Source: Desulfovibrio sp.
GTDB taxonomy: Bacteria > Desulfobacterota > Desulfovibrionia > Desulfovibrionales > Desulfovibrionaceae
Length of the DNA stretch: 64,000 nt
Reading direction: 5' to 3'
NCBI GenBank assembly: GCA_016208105.1
Contig: JACQYS010000011.1
Span: 93,060 to 157,059, forward strand
Below, piece by piece: positions 35,482 through 48,234 of this stretch. The notes under the pieces are model-generated. The model saw only the letters and a list, made by a program, of their open reading frames with translations. It was not told where the DNA came from and ran no database searches. Positions within the stretch are counted from its first letter, which is position 1. Every line of letters begins with the position of its first letter. The position numbers and the translations under genes are program-made.

Positions 35482-36939
35482 TCACTGCTGGTTTGATTTG
35501 GCGTGCTGCTGGCCGGCCATGGCGTCCTTGTGCCCGCCGTTTCCGGTGCCGTTGACGGAATCGGGGGACTTGGGAAGGGTGAGCCCGTCGGTTATTCCGG
35601 CCAGGCTCTCCAGGCGGGCCACGGCCTTCTGTTTCTCGGCCAGCTGGGCCCAGTACTGGGCCTCGTAGTCCAAAAGGCTCTTGAGCCTTCCCACCACGGC
35701 GTAGATGTCTCCCTTTCCGCCCGCGTACCCGGCCATGGCCAGCTGGAAATCCTGGCGGACCTTGGGGAGCGTTCCGGTGGAGATGAGTTCGCTCAGGCGC
35801 TCCGCGGATTGGAGCATGGAGTAGTTCTCCCGGATGGAGGAGGCGATCATGTTCTTGCTCGCCTCCAGGTCGTACTTGGATTCAGACAGGTCGGACCTGG
35901 ACTCCTTGAGCCCCTCGGCCTGTTTCATGAAAAAGAAGATGGGCACGGTCATGGAGACGCTGGCGCTCCACATGTCGATCCAGCGCTGGCGGTAGCCGGG
36001 CGTCCCGGTGATGTCGATTCCCTCTCCGACGGTCATGTAGGGTTCCTGGTTGGCCCTGTAGCCTTTCTGGCCGTACCCGGCGGAGAGGGTGACGTCCGGC
36101 ACGAACTCCGCCTTGGCCTGCGACACCCTGGCCTCGGCCTTCTCCACCTTCTTCATGCGGGCCTTGTTCTCGGGCGAATCGAAGGCGGCCTTCACCAGGA
36201 GGTCGTCCAGGCTCTTCTTGTAGGGTGCCTTGGAGGGCTCGCCCGGTTTGCCGAGCGGCGATTTCACGTCCCGGCCAAGGGTGGCGTTCAGCATCCCCTC
36301 CAGGGTGTTTAGCCTCTGGCGGACCATCTCCACCTTTTCCATGAGCATGTATTTCTCGGTCTGGGCCATCACGGCCTCGCCCTGGCCGCCCATGGTGGAG
36401 GCGTACCGGGACAGGGCGGCCTTTTCCACCTGCTCCAGGAGCTTGGCCTTTTCCGCCAGAATCTCCATGGTGCGGTGGGCCACGAACAGGTCGTAGTAGA
36501 GCTCCTTCACCCGGGCCACCGTGGCCAGCTTGAGCGCCAGAAGCTGCAGGCTAAGGGTCTCGCTCTCCTTCTCGGCCACCTTGCCCTTCTGGATGAGCTT
36601 TCCCGGGAAGGGAATCGTCTGGGAGGCGCTGAAGGCCCACTGGGCGTCGTCGTACTTGCCGAAGGTGTAGGAGCTTAAGCCCACGTTGGTATACCCGGCC
36701 GATATGGAGGGGTCGGGCAGAGCCTTTGCCTGGGGAATGCGGTGCCGGGCTGAGGTCACCCTGGCCTGGGCGGCCGAAAGCTCCGGGTTCTGCTGGAGCG
36801 CTTCGGCCACCAGGGCGGGGAGGTCCAGGGCCTGGGCACTGACGGGGCCGCCTGTGGCGAGTACGGTTACGACGCAGCAGGAGAAAAGAAGAGCCAAGAC
36901 CGATGATGATCGCCTTAACCGGCGGACGGGTATGCTCAT
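35482..36939 (-). CDS. TolC-family outer membrane efflux protein, CusC-like
   Basis: 485 residues from ATG 36939. The signal peptide ends A-L-A-T-G-G-P-V-S-A-Q-A near residue 36. The mature part shows two TolC repeats: A-L-Q-Q-N-P-E-L-S-A-A-Q-A-R, Q-T-I-P-F-P-G-K-L, and in the second half V-S-M-T-V-P-I-F-F. Long helical stretches lie between. The C-terminus adds a His/Gln tail (G-G-H-K-D and Q-H-A-K-S-N-Q-Q). It should be the outer membrane exit duct of the CusA-CusB complex. It is the first gene of the operon; its stop codon overlaps the ribosome-site region of the Met-rich gene, 11 bases before that start, so the two are probably coupled in translation. No lipobox is visible, unlike E. coli CusC. 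Confidence 0.9.
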   Translation of the reverse strand: MSIPVRRLRRSSSVLALLFSCCVVTVLATGGPVSAQALDLPALVAEALQQNPELSAAQARVTSARHRIPQAKALPDPSISAGYTNVGLSSYTFGKYDDAQWAFSASQTIPFPGKLIQKGKVAEKESETLSLQLLALKLATVARVKELYYDLFVAHRTMEILAEKAKLLEQVEKAALSRYASTMGGQGEAVMAQTEKYMLMEKVEMVRQRLNTLEGMLNATLGRDVKSPLGKPGEPSKAPYKKSLDDLLVKAAFDSPENKARMKKVEKAEARVSQAKAEFVPDVTLSAGYGQKGYRANQEPYMTVGEGIDITGTPGYRQRWIDMWSASVSMTVPIFFFMKQAEGLKESRSDLSESKYDLEASKNMIASSIRENYSMLQSAERLSELISTGTLPKVRQDFQLAMAGYAGGKGDIYAVVGRLKSLLDYEAQYWAQLAEKQKAVARLESLAGITDGLTLPKSPDSVNGTGNGGHKDAMAGQQHAKSNQQ

Positions 36940-37159
36940 GGTACGTCCCGAGTTGGAGTGAGGCCAGGGAGATTCTTATAATCCTTAATTGCTTCCATAC
37001 TCTTTTGCAACGCTGACGGCATAAATTATCTAAATGCGCGTGCCGATCGCCTTTGTGAAGCGATGAGAATCGAGATTTAGCCAACGAAATATCGCTCCAC
37101 GCTGTACCGGCCATTGCTGCAACAACGGGTTACCCCGCCATTTGAAACCCATGCCCTGG

Positions 37160-37417
37160 CTATTGCGAAAGGTTCAGAAACTGAAACATGGGCATGAGCG
37201 ACCAGAAATCCTGAAGCGACGTGTTGGCATTGGCCTGGCCAGACTGGGTTGTCGCGGTTGTCTGGGTGGCCGGAACGGTCACGGTTGTCTGGCTGCCCCA
37301 GAAGGCAAACATGGGCATGCGGGAGAAGAAGCTCCCGGATGTGGTGGTCTGGGCAAAGGCCAGGGACGAGAAGGCCATAACCAGGATGAACAGGGCGGAC
37401 GCGGTGAATTTCTTCAT
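37160..37417 (-). CDS. Small exported protein with two M-P-M-F-x-F motifs
   Basis: 85 residues from ATG 37417, preceded by GGAGAG. The signal peptide ends A-F-A at residue 22. The mature 63 residues contain S-R-M-P-M-F-A-F-W near the start and S-L-M-P-M-F-Q-F-L near the end, so the same hydrophobic Met motif appears twice around a Thr/Gln-rich centre. No Cys or His. It lies about 220 bases upstream of the TolC-like gene on the same strand. A membrane- or metal-associated role is possible but not shown. I do not recognise the family. Confidence 0.72.
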   Translation of the reverse strand: MKKFTASALFILVMAFSSLAFAQTTTSGSFFSRMPMFAFWGSQTTVTVPATQTTATTQSGQANANTSLQDFWSLMPMFQFLNLSQ

Positions 37418-37450
37418 GATGATACTCTCCTTTTTTACTCCACTTTGCGG

Positions 37451-37473
37451 GCGGTGCAAGCAGGAATCGAACC
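37451..37473 (-). other. tRNA 3'-end-like fragment, possible attachment site remnant
   Basis: On the minus strand this reads GGTTCGATTCC followed by TGCTTGCACCGC, which looks like a T-loop and 3' acceptor arm. The 5' half of the T-stem does not pair fully and no matching acceptor, D-arm or anticodon arm is present at tRNA spacing, so this is not a tRNA gene. Such 3' fragments can mark integration scars, but chance is possible. Confidence 0.25.
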
Positions 37474-37701
37474 AACAGAATAATCGTTTTAATTCAGAGT
37501 GTTGCCAAAATCAGTTCGCGCGGCCGTGTGCAAAGGGCTGCACAAGTTGGCTGCACACTGCACCGGAAGTGCAAGGAAAAGATGAGGATTGCGGGGTTTT
37601 CGAAAGGGGAGCTCAAGGGGGGGAAGCGGCCTGTGCCCGCCTGGCCGGGGTCAAAACAAATCGCACGGTTTTCTCTGATTCAATCAGGCCGGGGTTACCG
37701 G

Positions 37702-39033
37702 TCACCTGGCGTCGTGTTCCTGGCCCATGCACTGCAAGAGGCCCATGCTCCACAGGCAGTCCCCGCAGGGTATGGTCTCGCCGTAGCAGTCGTACTCGAA
37801 GTCCGTGGTTTCGATGTCGTCGCAGGGGTAGACGTTGCAGCCGGGGCAGTGGGGATAGCCGCATTCCAGAACTTCTGCCCTGAACTTCCTGTATGCCGGG
37901 CTGTTCCAGATCTCTTCGAGCGATGCGCTGGAGAGGTCGCCGAAAAAGCGCGGCGAAACCCGCTTTGCGTTCCCGAAAAAGTAACAGCTGAAGCTTCGCC
38001 ACAAAAAATGGCAAGGGGAGACCCGGCCGTCCCAGGTAACGAAGGCCCCTCCCTGCTCCACGGCCAGGCAGGCCCGGCCGCTTACGGGCCGAAGCGGCGG
38101 CAGCACCAGTGAAAGGCCCTTGTCATCGGCCACGGCCTGAGCCCTGCCAAACACGGACTCGGCCTGCTGCAGATCGTCGCTTGAGAGCAGGTTGCCGATG
38201 TGGAAGGGGATGTCCGCCTGGAGGGCATGGTCGGACATGGTTTTCACGAAATCCACTATGCGCTGGTCCTCGTGGCTCTTGTTGTATTTCCAGAGCACCT
38301 GGAAATACTGGGTGATGTCGATGTCTTCCTGGCGCGCCCGTTCGGCCCACTGGTCGTAGAAGGCCACCGAGGGCCCGGTGTTCACCCCGAAAACAGGCTG
38401 GTCCGCCATGGACTGGTCGTAGGGCAGGATGTGGGAGACGATAAGGCGGGTAACTCCACGCTCGGCCAGCCAGGCAACCGTGGCCGGAAGCTCGCGTAAG
38501 TTGTCTCGCATGAGCACGAACTGGGCCCCCAGGAGAAGCGCCGCGTCCGGGTGTTCGCGCTTGGCTTCGCTCAAGGCGATAAGCGCCCGTTCCACATGGT
38601 TCAGGTTGCCGCCGCCCCGAAAGGACGTGAACATCTCCGGGGAGGTGGAATCAACAGACAGAAAAATCCGGTCCAGCCCGGCATCGATGAGCGACATGGC
38701 CCGGGCCGTGTCCAGCAGGTGGCCGTTGGTCTGGAAGCCCACCCAGCTTCCGGCGGGCATGGCCTCCTTGGCTTCCCGGATGAATCCCTCCAGCCCGGCA
38801 TGCATGAGCGGCTCCCCGATGCCGCTTAAGATAAGGGCCTGAAGGTGCGGGAAGGCGGGCTTCAGGGCGCCGAAGGTCTCGGGGGACATGTCGCCCTCGC
38901 GTGGGTCTGCGCTGCCGGAGTGCTTGACGCACATGGGGCAGTGCAGGTTGCACCGGGAGGTGACTTCCACGAAGAGGCGGGAAGGGGAGTCCGTGGGTGC
39001 GGGCATGGTTCGGGGCGGTGCGGATACGTTCAC
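37702..39033 (-). CDS. SPASM-type radical SAM enzyme
   Basis: About 443 residues from GTG 39033, chosen because AAGGA lies 6 bases upstream; ATG 39006 and TTG 39069 are alternatives. The radical SAM motif S-R-C-N-L-H-C-P-M-C (C-x3-C-x2-C) binds the first 4Fe-4S cluster. L-S-G-I-G-E-P-L is the second motif. A Cys-rich C-terminus (C-H-F-L-W, then E-C-G-Y-P-H-C-P-G-C, then C-Y-G and C-G-D-C-L-W) forms a SPASM-like region for auxiliary clusters. The ending resembles radical SAM proteins annotated as maturases of tungsten oxidoreductases, but that assignment is from memory and no such oxidoreductase is in the window. The reaction is unknown. It lies 211 bases after the plsC-like gene. Confidence 0.85.
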   Translation of the reverse strand: MNVSAPPRTMPAPTDSPSRLFVEVTSRCNLHCPMCVKHSGSADPREGDMSPETFGALKPAFPHLQALILSGIGEPLMHAGLEGFIREAKEAMPAGSWVGFQTNGHLLDTARAMSLIDAGLDRIFLSVDSTSPEMFTSFRGGGNLNHVERALIALSEAKREHPDAALLLGAQFVLMRDNLRELPATVAWLAERGVTRLIVSHILPYDQSMADQPVFGVNTGPSVAFYDQWAERARQEDIDITQYFQVLWKYNKSHEDQRIVDFVKTMSDHALQADIPFHIGNLLSSDDLQQAESVFGRAQAVADDKGLSLVLPPLRPVSGRACLAVEQGGAFVTWDGRVSPCHFLWRSFSCYFFGNAKRVSPRFFGDLSSASLEEIWNSPAYRKFRAEVLECGYPHCPGCNVYPCDDIETTDFEYDCYGETIPCGDCLWSMGLLQCMGQEHDAR

Positions 39034-39244
39034 GCGAAGTCCTTGGATGCGGAAACCCTTACGGGCCAAGCTCTTTTGAGTTTATTTGCCTGAAGGTGGC
39101 GAGTCAATCGGGGGAGCGACCCGCTGGGCCGGAAGGGACGGATATGGCTCTTGCTTGCCGGGCTGCCTGTGTAAAATGGGGGGAAGCAAGGAGGACGGAG
39201 GATTATTGGGCGCGTGGCCAGACCTCTTGGGTGGTGAGCCCAGC

Positions 39245-39962
39245 TCACCTCTGAGCCTGGTTTTTGCGCTCCTGGTAGGCGCTGTCCATGAGGTTCCAAA
39301 ACCAGGCCCGGAACTCTTCGCGCTCTCGCATGGTGAACTTTTCGGAAGGGTCAAACGGTTCCAAAGCTTCCACGCGCACTTCCCCCGGGGTGGGCAGGAA
39401 GGCCCCCCGGGGCATGATGCGTTCCGTTCCTGTGAGTATTACCGGGGCCACGGGAACATTGCATTTAAGAGCCATGATCATGCCGCCGATCCTGAAATCC
39501 CCAAGTTTGTCGCCTGCTGACGAACGGGTCCCCTCCGGAAAGATGACCACGGACATGCCGCGCCCGCAGGCGTCGGCCGCTTGGTCGATGGCCTTCATGG
39601 CCTTGCGGGAGTTCTCGCGCGCGATGGGGATGTGCCCCATCCGCTTAAGGGCGTGCCCGAAGAGGAAAACCCTGGCCAGGCTTTCCTTGGCCACGAAGCG
39701 AACGTTCCAGCGGTTTAATGTTGCGAACAGGACAACGATGTCGAACTGGCTCGAATGGTTGGCCATGAAGGCGTATGTCGCCCGGGGATCGAGCCGGGAG
39801 AGGTCCGCATGCACGCGCACCCCTGACAAATAAAGGAGGAAGCTGGAACCATGCCGGGCGATTGTGTGGGCGACGATGGAGTTTTCGCCGATCCAGGCCG
39901 TCAGCAGGCACAGGAAGCTGACCACGCCCATGAGGGGAAGAACGAAGAGAAAAAACAGCGCC

Positions 39963-39979
<17 letters not shown>
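39245..39979 (-). CDS. plsC: 1-acyl-sn-glycerol-3-phosphate acyltransferase
   Basis: About 244 residues from ATG 39979 (GTG 39982 also possible). The gene overlaps the end of the hybrid kinase gene by about 17 bases, so both are on one message. An N-terminal membrane helix (about 5-30) is followed by the acyltransferase motifs N-H-S-S-Q-F-D (catalytic H-x4-D) and F-P-E-G-T-R-S (phosphate binding). It should acylate lysophosphatidic acid to phosphatidic acid at the inner membrane. The length is normal. Its coupling to a signalling kinase is unusual and may be accidental. Confidence 0.88.
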
Positions 39980-42608
<2,629 letters not shown>

Positions 42609-42792
42609 CACCTTGCTCCAAAAGTTTCGTACTTAAGGCAAACCGGAGTCCCTGCCAGAGGGCATGTCCAGCGTAAGCACCCATGAACCTGGGACAAGTT
42701 TTAAAATATGTATACTTGGTTCGGCTGTGAGTCCAGCCGGGAATGCATGCGGGCGCGGCTTTAAAGACACGGGCGTTCGTAAAGCAGGGCCT

Positions 42793-45489
42793 TCAGCTTG
42801 CTGGGGCCTTTGTGCGATCTCTGCTCCCCGAAGTCCGCGCGTGGGGCAGCCTGATGACGAACCGCGTGCCCCGGCCGGGAGCGGAGTCCACCTCGATGGT
42901 GCCCCCCAGGTTGTCGGTGACGATGAAATAGGACACCGACAGCCCGAGCCCGGTGCCAGTGCCGGGTTTTTTCGTGGTGAAAAACGGTTCGAAAACCCTT
43001 TTTCGGGTGGATTCGTCCATGCCCGGACCGTTGTCCGCAATGGAGATGACCACGTGCGGGCCTTCCTGCCAGGTGGCAAGGGTGATGGCAGGGGCGTGTG
43101 AGCCTGAGCCCTCGGCCGCCATGGCCTGGGCCGCGTTTCGAAGGATATTCATCACCACCTGCTCCACCAGGCTGGCCGAGCAGCGCACAGGAGCGATACC
43201 CGGCTGGTAGTCGCGAGTGATGGCTATGTGCCTGAAATCATACTTTTTGGAGAGGTCGTAGTCGCTTTCACACAGGGCCAGCGCCTTGTCCAGAAGCTCG
43301 GCCACGTCCTCGAGTTCGGTGTTCGAATCCTGCTGGCGGCTGAAGCTTAACATGCCCTGCACGATCCTGGCCGCGCGTTCGGCTGATTCTCGCATGCTCT
43401 CGATTATTGGCAGAAGGCCGCGCCTTTGCATGTAGTCCTGGATGGTCTCCAGGCTGGTGCCCGCCTCTTTGGCCACGGCCCTGTTGCGCTGCGTATCCTT
43501 TTTCACGCGCCCCAGCAGCACCTGCGTGCCCTGGAGAATTCCCGAGAGCGGATTGTTGATCTCGTGGGCCATGCCAGCGGCCAAACCGCCCACGGACATC
43601 ATCTTCTCGGTCTGCACCAGCACTTCCTGCATGCGCTTGAGCTCGGTGATATCCCTGGTGATGCCGAATACGCCGGTGATCTCTCCGGATTCGTCGCGCA
43701 GGGGGCTCTTCAAGCACAGAAGGTTGCGGTGGCCTCTCGTGGTGGTGAGAACTTCCTCGTAGTTCAGGGTGGCGCCCGTTCCCCTGACTATACGGTCCCT
43801 GCCCATGACCTTGGCCGCATCGTCCGGGGAAAAGTGGTCGGTGTCCTTGCGCCCGATGATCTCCTCCACGGGCTTGCCCACCATCCTGCCCACTTCCGAG
43901 TTGGCCAGAAGGTAGCGCCCCTCCAGGTCCTTGGCGAAAACGGCGTCAGTCGTCCCTTCGATTATGGAGTGCAGGAGCGCGCGGTGCCTGGCCAGATCCC
44001 GCTCCACACGCTTGCGTTCGGTGATGTCGGTCCAGCTGGAACGCACGGTCTCCCTGCCGTTCATGACAAGCTTCACCAGCCAGACCTCGCACAGAAGATC
44101 CTGGCCGGCCGCGTTGCGGATGGCCCGCTCCACGCGAACGGCTTCCCCGGCCTTGATCTTCATGACGTTTCGCTGGATGGTTTCCTCCTTTGGCCTGCCA
44201 TCCGGCTGCTTGTCCGCGTAGAACCGGAAAACCCCGTTCTTCAGAAGGTCCTCGCGGCTGGTGGCGAACAGAGAAAGCGCGTTCTTGTTCGCCACGATGA
44301 TCTGGTGGCTGTCGATGTCGTCCACGATGATCGCTTCCGGAGCCAGCTCCACAAGCAGTCTGAAGCGCTCCTCGTTCTCCTTGAGGGCTTCCTCCAGGCG
44401 TTTGTGCTCGGTGGTGTCGCGGCCGATGCTGTCCACCGAGGAGACGTTTCCCTCCTCGTCGTAATGCAGTTCAACCGTCCAGGACATGTGCCGCACCTCC
44501 CCGTGCTGCGACACGTGACGGTTTTCGATGGTCACGTGGGAGAGCCTGTCCGTCACCCAGCCTTTGAAGGCGTTCCAGGTGGCCTCGCGGTCCTCCTCGT
44601 GGATGAAGTCGAAGGCGGAAAGACCCATGCACTCTTCGGGCGTAAGACCGAACGACCTGGCGGCCGCCGGGTTGACGTAGAGAAAGCGCCCGCTGGCGTC
44701 CGCCTGGGTGACGAGGTTGTCCGTGCCCTCCACCAGCTCGCGGAACCGCTTCTCGCTTTTTTTGAGCGCCTCCTCGGCCCACTTGCGCTGGGTGATCACC
44801 TTGTCCAGGGCCTTGTTGGCCCGTATGAGCGCCTTGGTGCGTTTCTCAACCCGGTTTTCCAGGCCGTCGTGAGCCTTCTTGAGCGCTTCCTCGGCCCGCT
44901 TGCGCTCGGCCAGGTCCCAGGCCAGGTCGGCTAGTTGGGCAACGGATTCGATGTCGTTTTCAGTGTAGTCGCAGGCTTTGTTGCCAACTCCCAGGATGGC
45001 CACGATCTTGTTTAAGCGGAACACCGGCACCACCAGTTCGCGGATGATGGGGGCGTGCCCGGCCGGAAGGCCCTTCTTGTGGGCCAGCGAAGGGTAGTCG
45101 TTATGGATGACGGCCTGGCCTTTGTGGATGCAGTCGGTCCAGACCCCGGCCTGGGCCACGCTGTAGTGGGCGCCCTTGCCCTCGGCCTTGCACATGGTGC
45201 GGGTGGTGTTGGTGGACCAGGCCTGGAGCGACAGCGTCTTCTGGTCGCGCTTCAAAAAATGGAAAAAGCCTATCTGGCTCTCGGTGAGCATCTCCGCTTC
45301 ATCGAGGGTGGCCACCAGAAGCCTCTCAAGGGCGCACGTGGAGGAGAGAAGCATCAGGCGGGACCGGGCCTGAAGCACTCTCTCAGTCCTGGCCTGCTCG
45401 AAGCCGCAGGTCGAAAGCTCGGCGATCAGGGCTTGGGCGTCTTGAAGCTCGGCGATGAGCTGTTCTTTGGTCTTCTCGTGGTCCCTCAC
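42793..45489 (-). CDS. GAF-PAS-PAS-PAS histidine kinase
   Basis: 898 residues from GTG 45489, with AGGAGAGG just upstream. The N-terminus [16 protein letters not shown] resembles that of the kinase at 10809. A GAF_2 domain (about 45-195) shows the typical G-F-F-H-F-L and L-Q-A-W-S-T-N-T phrases and a Cys-containing pocket. Then come a coiled coil and three PAS domains (about 245-370, 380-495 and 500-620). The H-box is [12 protein letters not shown], typical of NtrB/AtoS-like kinases, and the HATPase has N-I-L-R-N-A-A-Q-A and D-N-G-P-G-M. It is cytoplasmic with no receiver attached. It is 184 bases upstream of the hybrid kinase gene. Confidence 0.92.
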   Translation of the reverse strand: MRDHEKTKEQLIAELQDAQALIAELSTCGFEQARTERVLQARSRLMLLSSTCALERLLVATLDEAEMLTESQIGFFHFLKRDQKTLSLQAWSTNTTRTMCKAEGKGAHYSVAQAGVWTDCIHKGQAVIHNDYPSLAHKKGLPAGHAPIIRELVVPVFRLNKIVAILGVGNKACDYTENDIESVAQLADLAWDLAERKRAEEALKKAHDGLENRVEKRTKALIRANKALDKVITQRKWAEEALKKSEKRFRELVEGTDNLVTQADASGRFLYVNPAAARSFGLTPEECMGLSAFDFIHEEDREATWNAFKGWVTDRLSHVTIENRHVSQHGEVRHMSWTVELHYDEEGNVSSVDSIGRDTTEHKRLEEALKENEERFRLLVELAPEAIIVDDIDSHQIIVANKNALSLFATSREDLLKNGVFRFYADKQPDGRPKEETIQRNVMKIKAGEAVRVERAIRNAAGQDLLCEVWLVKLVMNGRETVRSSWTDITERKRVERDLARHRALLHSIIEGTTDAVFAKDLEGRYLLANSEVGRMVGKPVEEIIGRKDTDHFSPDDAAKVMGRDRIVRGTGATLNYEEVLTTTRGHRNLLCLKSPLRDESGEITGVFGITRDITELKRMQEVLVQTEKMMSVGGLAAGMAHEINNPLSGILQGTQVLLGRVKKDTQRNRAVAKEAGTSLETIQDYMQRRGLLPIIESMRESAERAARIVQGMLSFSRQQDSNTELEDVAELLDKALALCESDYDLSKKYDFRHIAITRDYQPGIAPVRCSASLVEQVVMNILRNAAQAMAAEGSGSHAPAITLATWQEGPHVVISIADNGPGMDESTRKRVFEPFFTTKKPGTGTGLGLSVSYFIVTDNLGGTIEVDSAPGRGTRFVIRLPHARTSGSRDRTKAPAS

Positions 45490-45614
45490 AACCTCTCCTA
45501 GGATTGGTGCAGTGCAGGACCGCCACGGTAACAGTCAGGGCGGTGATACTCTTAAGTAATTTGCATGAAGACACATTTCCGTCAACGCCGAATACCGGAC
45601 CGGCGGACATCGTG

Positions 45615-48182
45615 TCAGGATTGTGAGGAAGGAGCGGGAAGAATGACCGTGACCGTGGTGCCATCCGTCACCGACGAGGTGAACTCGATGTGTCCGCCGT
45701 GGGCCTTGGCGATGAGCTGGGCGCTGTAAGTTCCAAGGCCTTTGCCGTGGGTTTTGCCCGCGGTGCTGTATTTTTCGAAAAACCGCTCCCGGACCTCTTC
45801 GGACACCACGCCATGGTTGTGTATGGTGATGTACTGTTCGCGGTCCGAGCAGTCGCAGGAAATGGTGACCGCGCGGTTCTCGGGGGAGCCCTCGATAGCG
45901 TTCTTCACCAGGTTTATGAGCATGTCCTCGATGAGGAATTCCTCCCCGTACAGTACCGGTTTGGCGGCACCTGAGGTGATATCCAGCATTCCCGTCTGAA
46001 CGAGGCTTACCCGGCGCGCCGTGATGAGCGACTGAAGAGACATCACCACGTCTTGCATCACGTCGCGCAGGTTGAAGTGGGCGGATTTCGGCTCGTAGGT
46101 GCCGTGCTCCATCTGGATGATTTTCTCGGAGGAGTCCACGAGCTTTATCACATGGCTCACGGCGTGCAGGATGCCTGGAACCGCCGCCTTCATCTCCTCG
46201 TCCAAACCATTCTCGCCGAAGGTGTACTGGGCCAATGAGTGCAGCCCGGACAGCGGCGCCTTTATGTCGTGGCGGATGATGCGCTCCACATCGATGCGGA
46301 ATTGCTCGGCCCGTCTGCGGTCGGTGATGTCCGTGAACATGGCGAAACTGCCCTGGTATTCCCCTTCAGCGTCCACCAGCGGGGCCGTGCTGGCGATGAA
46401 CCAGGCCTCGCCGCCGTCCTTTTTGCGCAGCCGCCTTTCATACCGGCTGGAAATGCCCATGCGGTGCTCGCGTTTGCGGTCCTCATGGTCCTCTTGGTCC
46501 TCGGGGAACAGGAAGATGTTCGGGGGTTTGCCGACGATGTCCTCAGGCTGGTACCCCAGCATCTGGGCCATGGTGGCGTTGGCGTAGGAGGTGAGGCCGT
46601 TTTCGTCCAGCACCCAGATACCCTCGGAAGCGGTCTGCACGATGGTGCGGTAGCGTTCCTGGGTTTCGCGCAGGGCCTCCCGGATCCGTTTGCGTTCGGT
46701 GATATCCTGGAAGGTGACGATGGCCCCCTGGATGCTCCCATCCGCGTCCCGGATCGGCGCGGCGTTCACCGCGGCCCAGGAATCCAGGCTGCCCGGGTAC
46801 TTGAAGCGCAGCACCTCGCCAGTGACGGTCTCCCCGGCCAGGGCCCGAAATCCCGGGATGTTCTTCGGCATAACCGGGAGGCCGTCTTCAGTGGTTACCG
46901 ACATGTAGGTGGGCCACTTCTCGTCGGAAATCACAAACCCTTCGCGCAGGAAGGGGAAGGCTTGCGAGGCGAAGGAGTTCAGGCGCACCACCGATCTGTC
47001 CGGCCCAAGGACGATGAGCCCCTCGGCAATGGAATCCAGCGTGGCGTTCAAGAGGGTCGCGCGTCTCTCGGCCTCGGCTTTGCTCTCGCGCAGGGCGTCC
47101 TCACGCTGTGCGAGAAGCTCCTTTGCCTTGGCGAGCGATTGGGCCACTTCGCCGGCCTCCTTGAATTCAATTGGGCCGGCCTGCGCAGTTCCACCAATGC
47201 CCATAGCCGTGGCCTGAGCGCTCAAGGTCTTTACGGATGTTGCGATCTTGTTGCCAAGACGTAGCGCGATGAAGACCCCGAGGCTTCCCAGAAGAACAGT
47301 GCCGCCAAGCGCCCAGGACAGCCACCGCCACAGGTCGCGCATCACGACGGCTTCGGGCACGCTGACCACCATGGTCCACCCGGATGCGGCCGACTGGCTG
47401 TACCCGGCCAGCACCGGAAAACCGGCCAGGCTCATGGCCTGGAAAACCCCTTCCGGTGCTAACTTCTTGTGGTTATCCAGCACAGGCATGGCCGCCTGTT
47501 TGCCGATGAATTTCTCCTGGTCCAGAGTTCGGGCAACCACCACGCCGCTATCGTCCAGGATTGTGGCCGTCCACTCCGGCGGGAGCTTTGGAAGATCCAA
47601 AACCTTGATAAGATTGTCCACGGGCAGGGTCATGGCCAGATCGTAGGCCACCCGCCCGTCTCGAATCACGGGCACGTCCACGCTCACGAGATTGCGACCG
47701 GTGACCGTTCCCTTGAACAGACCGCTGACGCTTTGCTTGCGGCTGGCGAAAAGCTCAATGAGACGGGGAGTCATGCGGCGTTTGGGCAGGGGCGATTTCA
47801 GGGGGAGGTAGGAATTGACGAGCTGCTGCCCTGTGGCGTCGGCCAGGATGATGTCCGCGTCCGGGTACTTGGCCAGAACCATCCGGGCCTGGGCGTGAAA
47901 ACCGGCGTAGTCCGCGGTATTCAGGGCGGGAGATGTAGCCAGGACGTGCAGAGCGGTAATGATCTCGTTCTGTTCCTGATCCACGAGCAAGGAGAAGGTG
48001 CGGGTGGTTTCCAGGAGGTGCCGGGAGATGTCCTGTCGTTTCTCCTGGTAGACGGTGTACACCAGAAGGCAGGCGGCGATTCCCAGGGGGACCACGCAGG
48101 CCAGGATGAGGCTGACCAGCCTAAAGCGTATGGACAGGCGTGGCCTGCTTTGAGTGTTTTCTGGCCCGGTACCGGTATTCAT
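45615..48182 (-). CDS. Membrane histidine kinase with dCache-like sensor
   Basis: 855 residues from ATG 48182; a longer frame to 48317 lacks a natural start region. Membrane spans lie near 18-40 and 292-312, enclosing a periplasmic sensor with D-A-D-I-I-L-A-D-A-T-G-Q and F-K-G-T-V-T-G. A HAMP-like linker and two PAS domains follow. The kinase H-box is unusual: R-I-I-R-H-D-I-K-A-P-L-S-G, with D-I-K-A-P instead of E-I-R-T-P. The HATPase has N-L-V-K-N-A-I-E-G, and the second glycine box is reduced to G-K-G-L-G-T-Y-S. It may still be active. A 32-bp dyad lies 21-52 bases before its start codon. The next kinase gene is 125 bases downstream, so the run of kinase genes may share a message. Confidence 0.88.
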   Translation of the reverse strand: MNTGTGPENTQSRPRLSIRFRLVSLILACVVPLGIAACLLVYTVYQEKRQDISRHLLETTRTFSLLVDQEQNEIITALHVLATSPALNTADYAGFHAQARMVLAKYPDADIILADATGQQLVNSYLPLKSPLPKRRMTPRLIELFASRKQSVSGLFKGTVTGRNLVSVDVPVIRDGRVAYDLAMTLPVDNLIKVLDLPKLPPEWTATILDDSGVVVARTLDQEKFIGKQAAMPVLDNHKKLAPEGVFQAMSLAGFPVLAGYSQSAASGWTMVVSVPEAVVMRDLWRWLSWALGGTVLLGSLGVFIALRLGNKIATSVKTLSAQATAMGIGGTAQAGPIEFKEAGEVAQSLAKAKELLAQREDALRESKAEAERRATLLNATLDSIAEGLIVLGPDRSVVRLNSFASQAFPFLREGFVISDEKWPTYMSVTTEDGLPVMPKNIPGFRALAGETVTGEVLRFKYPGSLDSWAAVNAAPIRDADGSIQGAIVTFQDITERKRIREALRETQERYRTIVQTASEGIWVLDENGLTSYANATMAQMLGYQPEDIVGKPPNIFLFPEDQEDHEDRKREHRMGISSRYERRLRKKDGGEAWFIASTAPLVDAEGEYQGSFAMFTDITDRRRAEQFRIDVERIIRHDIKAPLSGLHSLAQYTFGENGLDEEMKAAVPGILHAVSHVIKLVDSSEKIIQMEHGTYEPKSAHFNLRDVMQDVVMSLQSLITARRVSLVQTGMLDITSGAAKPVLYGEEFLIEDMLINLVKNAIEGSPENRAVTISCDCSDREQYITIHNHGVVSEEVRERFFEKYSTAGKTHGKGLGTYSAQLIAKAHGGHIEFTSSVTDGTTVTVILPAPSSQS

Positions 48183-48202
48183 GTCCCGCTCATCCCCCGG
48201 GT

Positions 48203-48234
48203 GAGACAGGTTGTTTGCGCAAACGCCTTGTCTC
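48203..48234. promoter_or_regulatory. 32-bp interrupted palindrome upstream of the dCache-type kinase gene
   Basis: GAGACA - 4 bases - GTTTGCGCAAAC - 4 bases - TGTCTC: both the outer arms and the central 12-mer are perfectly symmetric about one centre. The central part has no room for a normal RNA loop, so a DNA operator for a dimeric or tetrameric regulator is more likely than a leader hairpin. It lies between the ATG at 48182 and the AT-rich region that may hold the promoter. Confidence 0.6.

Noticed and set aside
37440..37560. A complete tRNA gene
   Set aside because: Only a T-loop-like end is present. GGTGCA and TGCACC could pair but are about 110 bases apart and no anticodon arm forms.
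43426..44934. 502-codon frame on the plus strand
   Set aside because: Antisense shadow of the GAF-PAS kinase; low-complexity His/Val/Gly composition.
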